Part shown: piece after piece, positions 17,261 to 26,646 of the stretch | How the letters are laid out: every line of letters starts with the position of its first letter | Numbering within the stretch: the stretch's first letter is position 1 | Assembly: GCA_945872975.1 (NCBI GenBank) | Contig: CAMCCU010000002.1 | Coordinates: forward strand, 1 to 38,425 | Origin: Pedosphaera parvula Ellin514 | GTDB taxonomy: Bacteria > Verrucomicrobiota > Verrucomicrobiia > Limisphaerales > JADJPG01 | Direction of reading: 5' to 3' | DNA: 38,425 nucleotides | The notes under the pieces: model-generated | The model's input: only the letters and a program-made list of their open reading frames with translations | The model's database searches: none | Told to the model about the DNA's origin: nothing | Position numbers and translations under genes: made by a program

Positions 17261-17986
17261 TCAGAACAGCTCCGGCGAAGTCGCGATGAGCTGCTCCACG
17301 TTCGCAGCGGTCACGAGGACGAAGCGTTTCGCGAACTCGGCTTTCCAATCCTTCCCCGCCGGTGCATCGCCCCCGGGCCCGCCGGGCTTCGGCAGGACAA
17401 AGGCCACGAGCTTGCCGGACTTCACCGCCTTGATAATCGTCTGGGCGTCGGCGATACCTCGGAAGTCGGGCAGGAGCAGCGCGAACTTCGACGACGACGC
17501 CGCATTCCACGCCTGACATTCGTTCAACTCCACGGGCAGACCAATCAGGCTGACCACCACCGCGCAATCGCCGTGTTGCTTGATGAGCTTGTCGAACCCA
17601 TCGGGAGCCACGAGAAAACTTAACGGCGTGGTCGTCTCCACATCCGACAGGAGCGCCGCCGGATTCTCCCGCGCCTCAGGCCGCAACTCTGGGAACGCCA
17701 CCGCGCCAATGGTTATCTTGGTTCCCAATCCCGCGCGCAGCCCCGCCAACCCCGCCTGCTCCATGTCAGCAATCGCCTTCGCGATATCCGCACGCTGCGT
17801 GAACGGATTCGACATCACCAATATCTTCGAGCCGGGCAGCGAGCGAACCAACTCCTCCGCCAAACCGCGCGCCGCCAGCTCACGCGTCAGCAGCGCCGTC
17901 CCTTGCGGATCCGCTTGGGTGAAGAACCACGCCGCTGCGCCGACGATGCCCAGGACGAGAAAGATGAGTGCAGGCTTCTGTTGCAT
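17261..17986 (-). CDS. membrane-anchored protein of unknown function
   Basis: I do not recognise a family. The 241-residue protein has one N-terminal hydrophobic segment (about residues 6-22, LIFLVLGIVGAAAWFFT) that could be a signal anchor, followed by a soluble domain with alternating strands and helices. Phrases such as KILVMSNPFTQRADIAKAIADMEQAG and DCAVVVSLIGLPVE recall a periplasmic-binding-like or Rossmann-like fold, but no active site can be named. It starts 7 nt after the pseudopilin-like gene and is probably in the same operon, which suggests a role at the envelope. It is convergent with hemQ, 9 nt away. Confidence 0.72.
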   Translation of the reverse strand: MQQKPALIFLVLGIVGAAAWFFTQADPQGTALLTRELAARGLAEELVRSLPGSKILVMSNPFTQRADIAKAIADMEQAGLAGLRAGLGTKITIGAVAFPELRPEARENPAALLSDVETTTPLSFLVAPDGFDKLIKQHGDCAVVVSLIGLPVELNECQAWNAASSSKFALLLPDFRGIADAQTIIKAVKSGKLVAFVLPKPGGPGGDAPAGKDWKAEFAKRFVLVTAANVEQLIATSPELF

Positions 17987-17993
17987 GAATCAG

Positions 17994-18668
<675 letters not shown>

Positions 18669-18790
18669 GACTTGTGTCCCGCAAGACTAACAGAAATTGA
18701 ATACGGGTCAAACAACGCCGTCATCGAGGCGCTCCCCGCTCGGAAAAGAGCCGGGGATCCCCGCCGTTTCCCGCCCTCCACTCCGGCAGC

Positions 18791-20260
18791 ATGCTTTTTA
18801 ATTCCGGCATCTTCCTCCAGTTCTTCGCGGCGTTCCTGCTGCTTTACTGGCTCGTCCGCGGCAGCCTCTCGCGGCGTAACTGGCTCATCCTCGCCGCCAG
18901 CTACCTCTTCTACGGCTGGTGGGCGCCAGTCTCTGATTCGTCGGAAGCCAATTCCGCCGACGCCCTCGTCACCGCCATCTGGCACTGCCGTTTCCTTGCC
19001 CTCCTCGTCGCCACCAGCCTCTTCGATTTCTTCATCGCCCGCCGTCTGGACAGCCTCCAGTCACAGGCCCAGCGCAAATATCTCCTCACCGCCAGCATCG
19101 TCGCCAATCTCGGCGTGCTCAGCTTCTTCAAGTATGCGGACTTCTTCCTCCATGCGGCCACCGACGCCTTGAATGCCCTCGGTCTCTCCGTCGCCCCGCG
19201 CACGCTCGGTCTCGTCCTGCCGGTCGGCATCTCGTTCTACACCTTCCAGTCGATGAGCTACACCATCGACGTCTATCGCCGCGAACTCCCCGCCACGCGC
19301 AGCCTCACCAACTTCCTCGCCTTCGTCTCCTTCTTCCCGCAACTCGTCGCCGGCCCCATCGAACGCGCCAGACACCTCCTCCCGCAGTTCGAGCGCACGC
19401 GCGTCATCACGCTCCCCATGGTGCAGGAAGGCATCTGGCTCATCCTCTGGGGCATGTTCAAGAAAGTCGTGCTCGCCGACAACTTCGCGCCGCTCGCCGA
19501 CATGGTCTTCGGCGACAAGTCCTACTCCGCCGCCACCGTCGTTCTGGGGACGCTCGCCTTCGGTCTGCAAATCTATTGCGACTTCTCCGGCTACTCGGAC
19601 ATCGCCCGCGGCACCGCGCGCGTGCTGGGGTTCGACATCATGTGGAACTTCAACCTCCCTTACTCCGCCACGAGCCTGCGCGAGTTCTGGCAACGCTGGC
19701 ACATCAGCCTCTCCACCTGGCTGCGCGACTACCTCTACATTCCGCTCGGAGGCAATCGCCTCGGCTCCACCCGAACCACCATCAACCTTACCCTCACCAT
19801 GCTGCTCGGCGGACTCTGGCACGGCGCCGCGTGGAACTTCGTCCTCTGGGGACTCTGGCATGGAGCCGGCCTCGCCCTCACTCGCTCTTCCATTACCAAT
19901 TTTCAATTCTCAATTCTCAATTCCAAAGTCGGCCGCTCCCTCGCCTGGCTCGCCACCATGCTCTTCGTCTTCTACGGCTGGCTCCTCTTCCGCGCCACCT
20001 CGCTCAGCCAAATCACCGCCATGACCCGCGCCCTCGGCGACTTCACCGCGCCCGCCTGGATCACCAGCTTCGTCCTCAACCTAATCGTCTTCACCCTGCC
20101 ACTGGCCGCGATGGAGCTCTGGCAGCACAAGACCCGCAATCTCCTCGCGCCTCTCGGGCTTCCTCGCTGGTTGTTGATGACGCTGCAAGGCGCGCTCCTC
20201 ACCGCCGTCATCCTCTTCTGGGACAAGAAAGGCTCCACCTTCATCTACTTCCAGTTCTGA
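18791..20260 (+). CDS. AlgI-like membrane-bound O-acyltransferase (MBOAT)
   Basis: A 489-residue polytopic membrane protein of the MBOAT family, closest to AlgI/DltB-type enzymes that move acetyl groups across the inner membrane for polysaccharide acetylation. Family blocks are FNSGIFLQFFAAFLLLYW at the start, LPVGISFYTFQSMSYTIDVYR, FVSFFPQLVAGPIERARHLLPQF, DFSGYSDIARGTARVLGFD, and LREFWQRWHISLSTWLRDYLYIPLGGNR. The catalytic His is H344 in GGLWHGAAWNFVLWG. An insert-like AT-rich stretch at about residues 371-378 is encoded by three TCAATTC repeats. The SGNH-like gene starts 8 nt after the stop, so the two probably form an acetyl-transfer pair. The acceptor polymer is unknown. Confidence 0.93.
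   Translation: MLFNSGIFLQFFAAFLLLYWLVRGSLSRRNWLILAASYLFYGWWAPVSDSSEANSADALVTAIWHCRFLALLVATSLFDFFIARRLDSLQSQAQRKYLLTASIVANLGVLSFFKYADFFLHAATDALNALGLSVAPRTLGLVLPVGISFYTFQSMSYTIDVYRRELPATRSLTNFLAFVSFFPQLVAGPIERARHLLPQFERTRVITLPMVQEGIWLILWGMFKKVVLADNFAPLADMVFGDKSYSAATVVLGTLAFGLQIYCDFSGYSDIARGTARVLGFDIMWNFNLPYSATSLREFWQRWHISLSTWLRDYLYIPLGGNRLGSTRTTINLTLTMLLGGLWHGAAWNFVLWGLWHGAGLALTRSSITNFQFSILNSKVGRSLAWLATMLFVFYGWLLFRATSLSQITAMTRALGDFTAPAWITSFVLNLIVFTLPLAAMELWQHKTRNLLAPLGLPRWLLMTLQGALLTAVILFWDKKGSTFIYFQF
19903..19923 (+). repeat. heptamer tandem repeat (3 x TCAATTC) inside the AlgI-like gene
   Basis: Three perfect head-to-tail copies of a 7-nt unit, preceded by the related TACCAATTT. The unit is AT-rich within a gene of about 60% GC. 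Because seven is not a multiple of three, gain or loss of one copy would shift the reading frame after residue about 378, downstream of the catalytic His but before the last membrane helices. Confidence 0.85.
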
Positions 20261-20268
20261 TTCGCCCC

Positions 20269-21249
20269 ATGAAAAGCCACACCTGCGAATTCACCGCCAA
20301 AGCCCTCGCGCCACTCGTTGGCTGGCCGTGCGTAGTGGTCGTCGCGTTCGCGGTGCTGATGCACGCCGGGGCCAGCCTTCGTCTCCTGCCCGCGCCGCGG
20401 CCCACACTCGACACCGAGCGCACCGTGCTCCTCCATCAAGCCGACGCGGCCCAATCGACGCACGACGCCGAGATCGTTCTCCTCGGCGACTCGTCCTGCC
20501 TGATGAACATTTCCGCACGCCAGCTCAGCACAGAGCTGGGGCGTCCCGTGCTCAATCTCGGCACGTTCAGCTTTCTCGATGTCAATGCTCACGCCTCGAT
20601 GCTCCGGCAATATGCGCAGGCCAATCCCGGGAAGCTCCGCGCCGTCGTTCTGCTGATGCACGCCGAATCCCTGCGCCGCCTCAGCGCGGAACCTTACTAC
20701 GTCGAGACGCTCGAGAACTTCTGGGCCGGCCGGGATCACTTCACAACCGAAACCATCGCCGGCCAGGTCAACCGCGCGCTCGGCGTCGACATTTTCAAGG
20801 GTCGCCTTCTCAGTCGCGCGCTACCGCTCCCGCTGGGTGGCGCTTACGGTCGCCGCTACGGATTCACGAGCGATCTCGAATCCGCTCTCACCGCCGAATC
20901 CGGCAGCGCCATCGATCCCGATCCTCAGCCGCTCACCGGCACCGCCGAGTATCGTCTCGCGCCCACCCTGGAGAAGGCGTCTCGCAACCTCCGCTCCGCC
21001 GTGCCGCCCGCCGTCACTCTTTTCGTCGGCATCACTCCCGCGCCCGAACGCTTCGCTGGCGCACGCTATCCCGCGCAACAAGCCGCCATGCTTCGGCAAT
21101 GGGCGGACTGGCTAGGCGCCACGGCCTTGACCAATCTTCCGCCCACGCTGCCGGATGCCGACTTCGTCCGCACCACGCATCTCAGCGAAAACGTCATCCC
21201 CGCCTATACACGTTCGCTCGCCAAAGCGATGGATTCGCACCGGCAGTGA
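20269..21249 (+). CDS. membrane-anchored SGNH-like protein, probable AlgI partner
   Basis: A 326-residue protein with one N-terminal membrane segment (about residues 12-36) and a periplasmic domain. The layout is that of SGNH hydrolases: block I is LLGDSSCLMN (about 71-80), with Ser in GDSS; block II-like is LNLGTFSF (about 96-102, with Gly); and the C-terminal DADFVRTTHLSE carries the expected Asp and His (His about 304). AlgJ/AlgX- and DltD-type proteins of this design accept the acyl group from an MBOAT protein and pass it to a polysaccharide. The 8-nt gap to the AlgI-like gene supports that role. The frame extends far upstream inside the previous gene, but only the ATG at 20269 gives a sensible N-terminus. 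Confidence 0.75.
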   Translation: MKSHTCEFTAKALAPLVGWPCVVVVAFAVLMHAGASLRLLPAPRPTLDTERTVLLHQADAAQSTHDAEIVLLGDSSCLMNISARQLSTELGRPVLNLGTFSFLDVNAHASMLRQYAQANPGKLRAVVLLMHAESLRRLSAEPYYVETLENFWAGRDHFTTETIAGQVNRALGVDIFKGRLLSRALPLPLGGAYGRRYGFTSDLESALTAESGSAIDPDPQPLTGTAEYRLAPTLEKASRNLRSAVPPAVTLFVGITPAPERFAGARYPAQQAAMLRQWADWLGATALTNLPPTLPDADFVRTTHLSENVIPAYTRSLAKAMDSHRQ

Positions 21250-21310
21250 ACCGCAACAACGCCCGCTCGTCCGCCTTGAATCTTCCGCGCCTTCTTGTCA
21301 TGAAGTCGCC

Positions 21311-22333
21311 ATGCAAACTCCAAATCCCCTGCTCTCCCGTCGTGACGCGCTGAAGTCCACCCTGGTCACCGCTTCCGCCGTCACTGCGGCAGCGTTCGCA
21401 CCCGGCTCCCTCCAAGCCGCCGAAACCCCGCGCCCGCCAGATGCCCGACGTGCTTCGACGAAGCGTTATGAGATGAAGAAGTCGATCAACCTCTGGGCGT
21501 TCCCCTACCCGGATCGGATGAATCTCCGCGAATGTCTTCAGCTCGCCAAGGACGCGGGCTTCGACGGCATCGAGCTGAACTACGACCTCGACAATGATCT
21601 CTCGCCGAAGTTCGGCACGAAGGACTACGAGAAGATTCGCAAGATGGCCGACCAGATCGGGATCGCCATCAGCGGCTTGTGCTCCTTTCTCTTCTGGCCC
21701 TATCCGCTGACGAGCAACGATCCCGTGAAGCGCGAGCGCGGCATCGAGCTGGCCGGCAAGATCGCCCAGGCCGCGCACGATCTCGGCGTCGAGAATGTCC
21801 TCGTCGTCCCTGGCGCCGTGCATATTCCGTGGCGCACCGATCACGAACCAGTGCCGAATGACGTCTGCGATCGTCGCGCGCGCGAAGCCGTCGCCCGGCT
21901 CCTCCCGCAAGCCGAGAAGCTCAAGGTGACGCTCAACATGGAGAACATCTTCTTCAACGGCTACCTGATGACGCCGATGGAAATGAACTCCTTCGTGGAC
22001 AGCTTCAGCAGCCCGCACATCCGCGTTCATTTCGACACCGGCAACATCTCGATGTTCCAGCACGCGGAGCACTGGGTGCCCATCCTCGGCAAGCGCATCC
22101 AGAACATTCACTTCAAGGAATACACGAAGAAGGGCACGGACTATTCGCTCGAAACGTTTCGCCCGCTCCTCGACGGCACCACGAACTGGCCGGGCGTCAT
22201 GGACGCGCTCGACGCCACGGGCTATCGCGGCTACCTGACGTTCGAGTATTTCCATCCCTACCTGCACTATCCGGAGGCGCTGGTTTACCAGACCTCCGAC
22301 TCATTGAACCGCATGCTCGGCCGCAAAGTTTGA
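21311..22333 (+). CDS. Tat-exported sugar phosphate isomerase/epimerase-like TIM barrel
   Basis: A 340-residue protein of the xylose-isomerase-like TIM-barrel group (AP endonuclease 2 fold). The N-terminus has a twin-arginine signal (LSRRDALKSTLVTASAVTAAAF, with cleavage near ALQAAE). In the barrel, LAKDAGFDGIELNYD, NVLVVPGAV, LNMENIFFNG, VHFDTGNIS, IQNIHFKEY and YLTFEYFHPY match strands that supply metal ligands (Glu, Asp, His, Glu). It is predicted to be a periplasmic enzyme acting on a free sugar or its derivative; family members include epimerases, isomerases and inosose dehydratases. The ATG at 21311 is chosen because it precedes the Tat motif; the upstream frame overlaps the SGNH-like gene. 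Confidence 0.85.
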   Translation: MQTPNPLLSRRDALKSTLVTASAVTAAAFAPGSLQAAETPRPPDARRASTKRYEMKKSINLWAFPYPDRMNLRECLQLAKDAGFDGIELNYDLDNDLSPKFGTKDYEKIRKMADQIGIAISGLCSFLFWPYPLTSNDPVKRERGIELAGKIAQAAHDLGVENVLVVPGAVHIPWRTDHEPVPNDVCDRRAREAVARLLPQAEKLKVTLNMENIFFNGYLMTPMEMNSFVDSFSSPHIRVHFDTGNISMFQHAEHWVPILGKRIQNIHFKEYTKKGTDYSLETFRPLLDGTTNWPGVMDALDATGYRGYLTFEYFHPYLHYPEALVYQTSDSLNRMLGRKV

Positions 22334-22356
22334 CGAGCGGAATCTGACCCGCGCGC

Positions 22357-23538
22357 CTACCTCCCCTGCTCCACCGGGAATCCGAACTTGGCGAGCATCA
22401 CGGTTCCGTTCACCTGCGTCTGCACGAAGAACTTCAAGAACCCGCTCTTCGGTGCGATGAAGCGGAACGGCACTTCCGGTCCGCTTCGGGACAGCTCATG
22501 CGGCGGCTCACCGTGTGAGTGAACATGGATGACAGTGTTCCGATCATCCATGAAACCGACGATGTGAGCGAAGGCTCCCATCAACGGCTCCAGCGCGAAA
22601 CACGGCTTGCCTTGAGCGTCCAAGACGCGGATCCGGGCGTTCACCGGCTGGCCGGCGACCACCTTCTTGCGATCGAAACTGAGGTCGAACTGCCATCCAT
22701 CCACCTTGCTCTGCATCTGAGTGACACGAGCTGGAATGACGAGCGTGGGCGACACCGTCCCGATGACCGCCTGAGGTGCTTCGCTCCGGCCGGTCGCCAG
22801 CGGCGTGACATCGAGCCACATGAGATAATTCCCCGTCTTGCGGGGCGTGAACACGAAGACAAAGTCGCCGGGGCGACCGGAAGTGATCGGATGTTCGTGA
22901 TGATAATCTTCGAGCATCGGATCGATCATCAGGGCGTGCAGACGTCGCGTGTGCGTTTCGATGAGCTGCAAGGAGCCGACTCCCGCGCCCTTCGCATCGC
23001 GTAGTCTCAGATCGACCTGCACGGTTTGATTGGAGACCAGTGGTGGTGCGGTCGCCTTCACGATGAGCGTCGGTGAAGCCGGAAGCATCAGAGCCGGGTT
23101 GATCGCCGCGATGCCGAGCTTGAGCGAGCCGGGCAAATACTTGCCGTAGAGTTCATCCATCAAGGAGCGAACCTGCGCTACTGACTGCGTGAAGCTGCTG
23201 ACGTTGGTCGTGGTCGCGGCATCGACGAGCTGCGGACGGAGCTTGCCCAAAGCATCCATGGCTCCACGGACCGCCTTCATCGTCTGCGGTCCCTGCTTCA
23301 CACTGCCGCGATGCAGCAAGGCAAACTTGTTCAGGAGCACGTTGACGCGACCGGGAGCAAAACCCCACGCGTCCGCTTTGGGAACTTCTTCCAGCGCCTC
23401 CAGTTCGATAACTGTTTGCTGCCACAAGTCCGGAAGCGCTCCGCCATCCGTCCCGCACCAGACGTCGCCCAGCGGAGCACTGGCATGAACCAGCACCGCA
23501 CTCGCGCACAACAGACAACCGATCATCGCAGGAATCAT
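22357..23538 (-). CDS. secreted His-rich protein with two tandem beta-sandwich-like modules
   Basis: A 393-residue exported protein with a signal peptide (residues 1-20). The N-terminal half (30-140) is helical and looks like a four-helix, cytochrome-c'-like or metal-handling bundle, without a heme motif. The C-terminal half contains two related modules. In the first, LHALMIDPMLEDYHHEHP leads to FTPRKTGNYLMWLDV (about 200-245). In the second, FAHIVGFMDDRNTVIHVHSHG leads to FIAPKSGFLKFFVQTQV (about 323-377). The His clusters resemble those of secreted YtkA/FixH-like and heavy-metal-associated proteins, so copper or another metal is a possible ligand; this is inference. It is convergent with the TIM-barrel gene, 23 nt away. 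The start follows a T-rich leader. Confidence 0.68.
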   Translation of the reverse strand: MIPAMIGCLLCASAVLVHASAPLGDVWCGTDGGALPDLWQQTVIELEALEEVPKADAWGFAPGRVNVLLNKFALLHRGSVKQGPQTMKAVRGAMDALGKLRPQLVDAATTTNVSSFTQSVAQVRSLMDELYGKYLPGSLKLGIAAINPALMLPASPTLIVKATAPPLVSNQTVQVDLRLRDAKGAGVGSLQLIETHTRRLHALMIDPMLEDYHHEHPITSGRPGDFVFVFTPRKTGNYLMWLDVTPLATGRSEAPQAVIGTVSPTLVIPARVTQMQSKVDGWQFDLSFDRKKVVAGQPVNARIRVLDAQGKPCFALEPLMGAFAHIVGFMDDRNTVIHVHSHGEPPHELSRSGPEVPFRFIAPKSGFLKFFVQTQVNGTVMLAKFGFPVEQGR

Positions 23539-23676
23539 ATTCTAAAAAAGGCTGGCACCCGACCAGTGCTCCGTCAAGGAACGCACCAAGGCCAGGCCAT
23601 CGACACCTAGTTCCTTCGGAGGAGGACACGACTGACTCAAGGTCGAATAAATCAACGCCGATACCGTGCAAAAGAA

Positions 23677-24804
23677 ATGCGCACCACAAAAGCAGTCCTG
23701 TTCGGGCTTGCCGCCATCTTGCTTGGCGGCGTTCTTCTGTTCAACGGCGTCCGCGAGTATCGCCAGAGCCGGCGATTGCAGACGGAAGGCCAGTCCGTCA
23801 CCGCGACGGTTGTCGATGAACGCACCGTGCATCGCACCAAGGGACGTTCGCGCTACTATCTCACCGTGGAGTTCGAGACCGAGGACAGGCAGGCCATCAC
23901 TCGTGAGCTGAAGGTGAGCCGATCCACTCACACCGACGGCGTGGCAGACAGGTCCATCAAGGTTCATTTCCTTCCGAACGATCTCATCGTGATCCAGGGC
24001 GGACCCAGCGTGGATGTTTCGTGGGCCTCCATACCCTTTGGACTGCTCATCCTAGGTGGCGGCGTCGTGCTGATCGTCTTCCGCAAGCAGCCGACCAATC
24101 GCCGTGAACTGGCCGAGAGCACGGCGGAGAATCTCGCCGCGTTATGCGATACGAATCAGCAGTATGTCCCTGCGGACGCCCTCCAGTTCAAGCGGGTGGA
24201 CATGGTATTCTACGACGACAGCCAGCGGTTACTGGAACGTCTCGGCTTCGTGTTCCTGGAAGATGTCGAGGTCATCCCCAACAAGCCGAACAAGAGCTTC
24301 GCCCGCACTTTTCTGCGAGTGATGTTGAGCGCCGACCGGACGCGCATCGCCACAATCTTCCACCTCAAGCCCGGCTGGATGCTCAAGCTTTTGGGCGCAA
24401 AGGAAACGCGCGTTTACGGAATCGACACGCAGCTCTCCGACAACTCCTTCATTTGCACGGACAATGCCGAGTCGTGTAACGCGCTCAACAACCCTCCCAC
24501 CATCAGCGTCTCGCATCTGCCCGCCACAACGAGCGTCGGACTGGTCCTCGAAGCGCACAACAACCGGGTCGAAGCACACACCGTATTCCGCGTCGGCGCA
24601 CTTCCCGTCCGGATGCAAAGCGCCGAAGACGTTCGGCGTTCCATGGATCTGCAGCAACGCATAAAAGCGGCGTTTCGCACCGAAGCCGGATTATCCAACG
24701 AAGAACTGGAGCGTCTCGCCGGGGCGACGAACGATCCCGTGGTCAACAACCTCGCCGACGACTTGAAGCAGCCGCGCGAGCCGTCTCGCCGCAGGGCTGG
24801 GTGA
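23677..24804 (+). CDS. DUF3592-like membrane protein
   Basis: A 375-residue protein with two membrane helices (about residues 8-25 and 114-135) that flank a periplasmic beta domain resembling DUF3592 (TEGQSVTATVVDERTVHRTKGRSRYYLTVEFETEDRQ, then IKVHFLPNDL and VIQGG). The cytoplasmic C-terminal part (136-375) is longer than usual and contains a domain I do not recognise, with CNALNNPPTISVSHLP. A helical tail resembles a coiled coil and ends in Arg-rich sequence. DUF3592 proteins have no known function. The gene is transcribed divergently from the His-rich secreted protein, with 138 nt between them for promoters. Confidence 0.7.
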   Translation: MRTTKAVLFGLAAILLGGVLLFNGVREYRQSRRLQTEGQSVTATVVDERTVHRTKGRSRYYLTVEFETEDRQAITRELKVSRSTHTDGVADRSIKVHFLPNDLIVIQGGPSVDVSWASIPFGLLILGGGVVLIVFRKQPTNRRELAESTAENLAALCDTNQQYVPADALQFKRVDMVFYDDSQRLLERLGFVFLEDVEVIPNKPNKSFARTFLRVMLSADRTRIATIFHLKPGWMLKLLGAKETRVYGIDTQLSDNSFICTDNAESCNALNNPPTISVSHLPATTSVGLVLEAHNNRVEAHTVFRVGALPVRMQSAEDVRRSMDLQQRIKAAFRTEAGLSNEELERLAGATNDPVVNNLADDLKQPREPSRRRAG

Positions 24805-25035
24805 CGCCGGGGCTCATCCTCGACCGGCTGTGTGAGAACGGCTGACCGTTGGAATAGCAGCATCGTGATTCTCTCCAGGCCACGGAATGATCGCCATGCT
24901 TCCGAAGATTTCCAACGGCCCAGTCCAGCAGTTCACCCCTCAAACACAGCACTTCACGGCATACTCCTGCTGCCTGGAGACCTTCCCTGCTACCTTCCAG
25001 CCGTTCACCACGACAATCATCAGAAATTGCAATTT

Positions 25036-26184
25036 ATGAACAACCAACAACTGTTCCATGCTCTCAAAATAGGAACCAAGTCAGTCTTCGGCATCGCTTT
25101 GGCAGCAGTCGCTGTCGCGCTGCCTGACACCACATCCGCCCAAGGCTGCGTGGCGGCACGCGGCGCCGGCATGACCTGCTCGCCAAACGCCCTGCACTTC
25201 GGCGAGAATCTGCCGCCATCCTCAGGCTTCCAGATGAACGTCGGCTACCGCTGGCTGCAATCAGACCGTCATTTTAGCGGCTCGCATGAAAACAAGGAGC
25301 GTCAGGAGGAAGGCAGCGAGGTCATCAACAAGTCACAATTTACGGACGTCACTCTGTCTTATGCGTTCAACCCCCGGTTTAGCGCATCCTTCACGATTCC
25401 TTTTGTGCTCCACGATCGGTCGCAAGTTGTTCGCTCCAATGACGTCTCCCGAACCATTCTTCAGCGGTTTCATACTCAATCCTCCGGCATCGGCGACATG
25501 CGCCTCGAAGGAAACGGGTGGATCCTCGACCCAGCCACGCACATGAAAGGCAACGTCCTCATTGGCATCGGGCTCGACATGCCCACCGGCGAAAAGGACG
25601 CCAAGGACACTTTCCAAGTTTTCAGAAACGGCCAGATTCTCGCCGAAGAACGTAACGTCGATCAATCCATCCAACCCGGTGATGGCGGCTGGGGTCTGGC
25701 GCTGAGCATCTATGGCTATCAACAGATCGTTCCTCGTCTGAACGCGTTCGTGAACGGTGCCTACACCATCACACCAGAAGAGAAGAATGGCGTCCTGACC
25801 TCGCGGTCCAATCCATTTGAAGCCGAAATGTCGATCGCGGACACCTACATGGGACGAGCCGGACTTGAATTCGTCGTATGGCCAAAGTATGGGCTCGCGT
25901 TGAGCCTCGCGGGTCGCATTGAAGGCGTGCCGGTGCATGATGCCATCGGTGGCAGCGATGGCTTCCGCCGGCCGGGCTTTGCCATCTCGATTGAGCCCGG
26001 CGTCATGGCGACCTACAAGTCATGGTCGTTCGGCATCTATGCTCCCGTTTCCCTCTACCGCAACCGCGAGCAGAGCGTTCCGGACAAACAGTACCAAGAA
26101 ACCAATCCCACATCCCCATCCCGTCACGGCGACGCAGCGTTCGCTGATTACCTGATCATGTTCAATCTGACAAAGCGGTTTTAA
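25036..26184 (+). CDS. outer-membrane beta-barrel protein (transporter-like)
   Basis: A 382-residue protein with a signal peptide (about residues 1-35, ending in PDTTSAQ). A short Cys-containing segment (GCVAARGAGMTC) follows, then alternating amphipathic strands with turns: FQMNVGYRWLQSDRHF, FTDVTLSYAFNPRFSASFTIPF, GNVLIGIGLDMPTGEKD, and RLNAFVNGAYTITPEE. The C-terminus is LIMFNLTKRF, an aromatic Phe ending typical of BAM-targeted barrels. It resembles the transporter/MetA-like outer membrane family of unknown substrate. The start at 25036 precedes the signal peptide; the frame back to 24832 carries nothing sensible. A strong hairpin terminator follows 48 nt after the stop. Confidence 0.78.
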   Translation: MNNQQLFHALKIGTKSVFGIALAAVAVALPDTTSAQGCVAARGAGMTCSPNALHFGENLPPSSGFQMNVGYRWLQSDRHFSGSHENKERQEEGSEVINKSQFTDVTLSYAFNPRFSASFTIPFVLHDRSQVVRSNDVSRTILQRFHTQSSGIGDMRLEGNGWILDPATHMKGNVLIGIGLDMPTGEKDAKDTFQVFRNGQILAEERNVDQSIQPGDGGWGLALSIYGYQQIVPRLNAFVNGAYTITPEEKNGVLTSRSNPFEAEMSIADTYMGRAGLEFVVWPKYGLALSLAGRIEGVPVHDAIGGSDGFRRPGFAISIEPGVMATYKSWSFGIYAPVSLYRNREQSVPDKQYQETNPTSPSRHGDAAFADYLIMFNLTKRF

Positions 26185-26231
26185 GAGTGTTGAAGAGCAC
26201 CATTTCCAACGCCCGTTCCGTTGGACAGCAA

Positions 26232-26270
26232 GACACCCCAAGCCGCGAGGCTTGGGGTGTCCTTGTTTCC
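26232..26270 (+). terminator. intrinsic terminator after the beta-barrel gene
   Basis: A perfect 13-bp stem (26232-26244 with 26249-26261) is capped by a GCGA (GNRA) tetraloop and followed by CTTGTTT. It sits between two convergent genes. The opposite strand has little T after the stem, so termination is mainly for the plus strand, though the hairpin could also protect the 3' end of the purM operon transcript. Confidence 0.85.
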
Positions 26271-26293
26271 AAAGTTTACATGCGACGACCGCG

Positions 26294-26626
26294 TCAAATC
26301 CCGAGGTTCGCCAGCGTCGTGCAAATGGAGTTCACGGCTTGAACCAGCTTGGGATGAGATTCCTCGAATCCCTGAACGGAAGACGACAAACCCTTTAACG
26401 AAAGCTCCGCCAGCTCAGGATTCTTATCCTCCCGAATCGCTTCGTGCGTCGAGACCGCCGCGAAGCCTGCGATGCTCTGCGCCTGTTCGGCATCGGTTTC
26501 AGATAGATCCGAAACCTCGGCCTTCAGCGTCGCCAGCAGTTTCAGCAACTCGGCGCGATTCTCATCGTTGACGGATTCCGCCCCGCGCAGTCGCTCTTCG
26601 ATTTTGCTGATGGTATCTCGAATCAT
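26294..26626 (-). CDS. DUF4404 family protein
   Basis: A small, acidic, all-helical cytoplasmic protein of 110 residues. The first helix pair (IRDTISKIEERLRGAE, then ELLKLLATLKAEVSDL) and the ending FEESHPKLVQAVNSICTTLANLGI match the DUF4404 pattern, in which the F-E-x-x-H-P segment is followed by a terminal helix closing in LxxxGI. The function is unknown. The gene starts 20 nt after purM and is likely co-transcribed with it, but I see no reason to tie it to purine synthesis. The start has no Shine-Dalgarno sequence. Confidence 0.78.
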   Translation of the reverse strand: MIRDTISKIEERLRGAESVNDENRAELLKLLATLKAEVSDLSETDAEQAQSIAGFAAVSTHEAIREDKNPELAELSLKGLSSSVQGFEESHPKLVQAVNSICTTLANLGI

Positions 26627-26646
26627 ATTGGAAAATTTAGTTTGCT

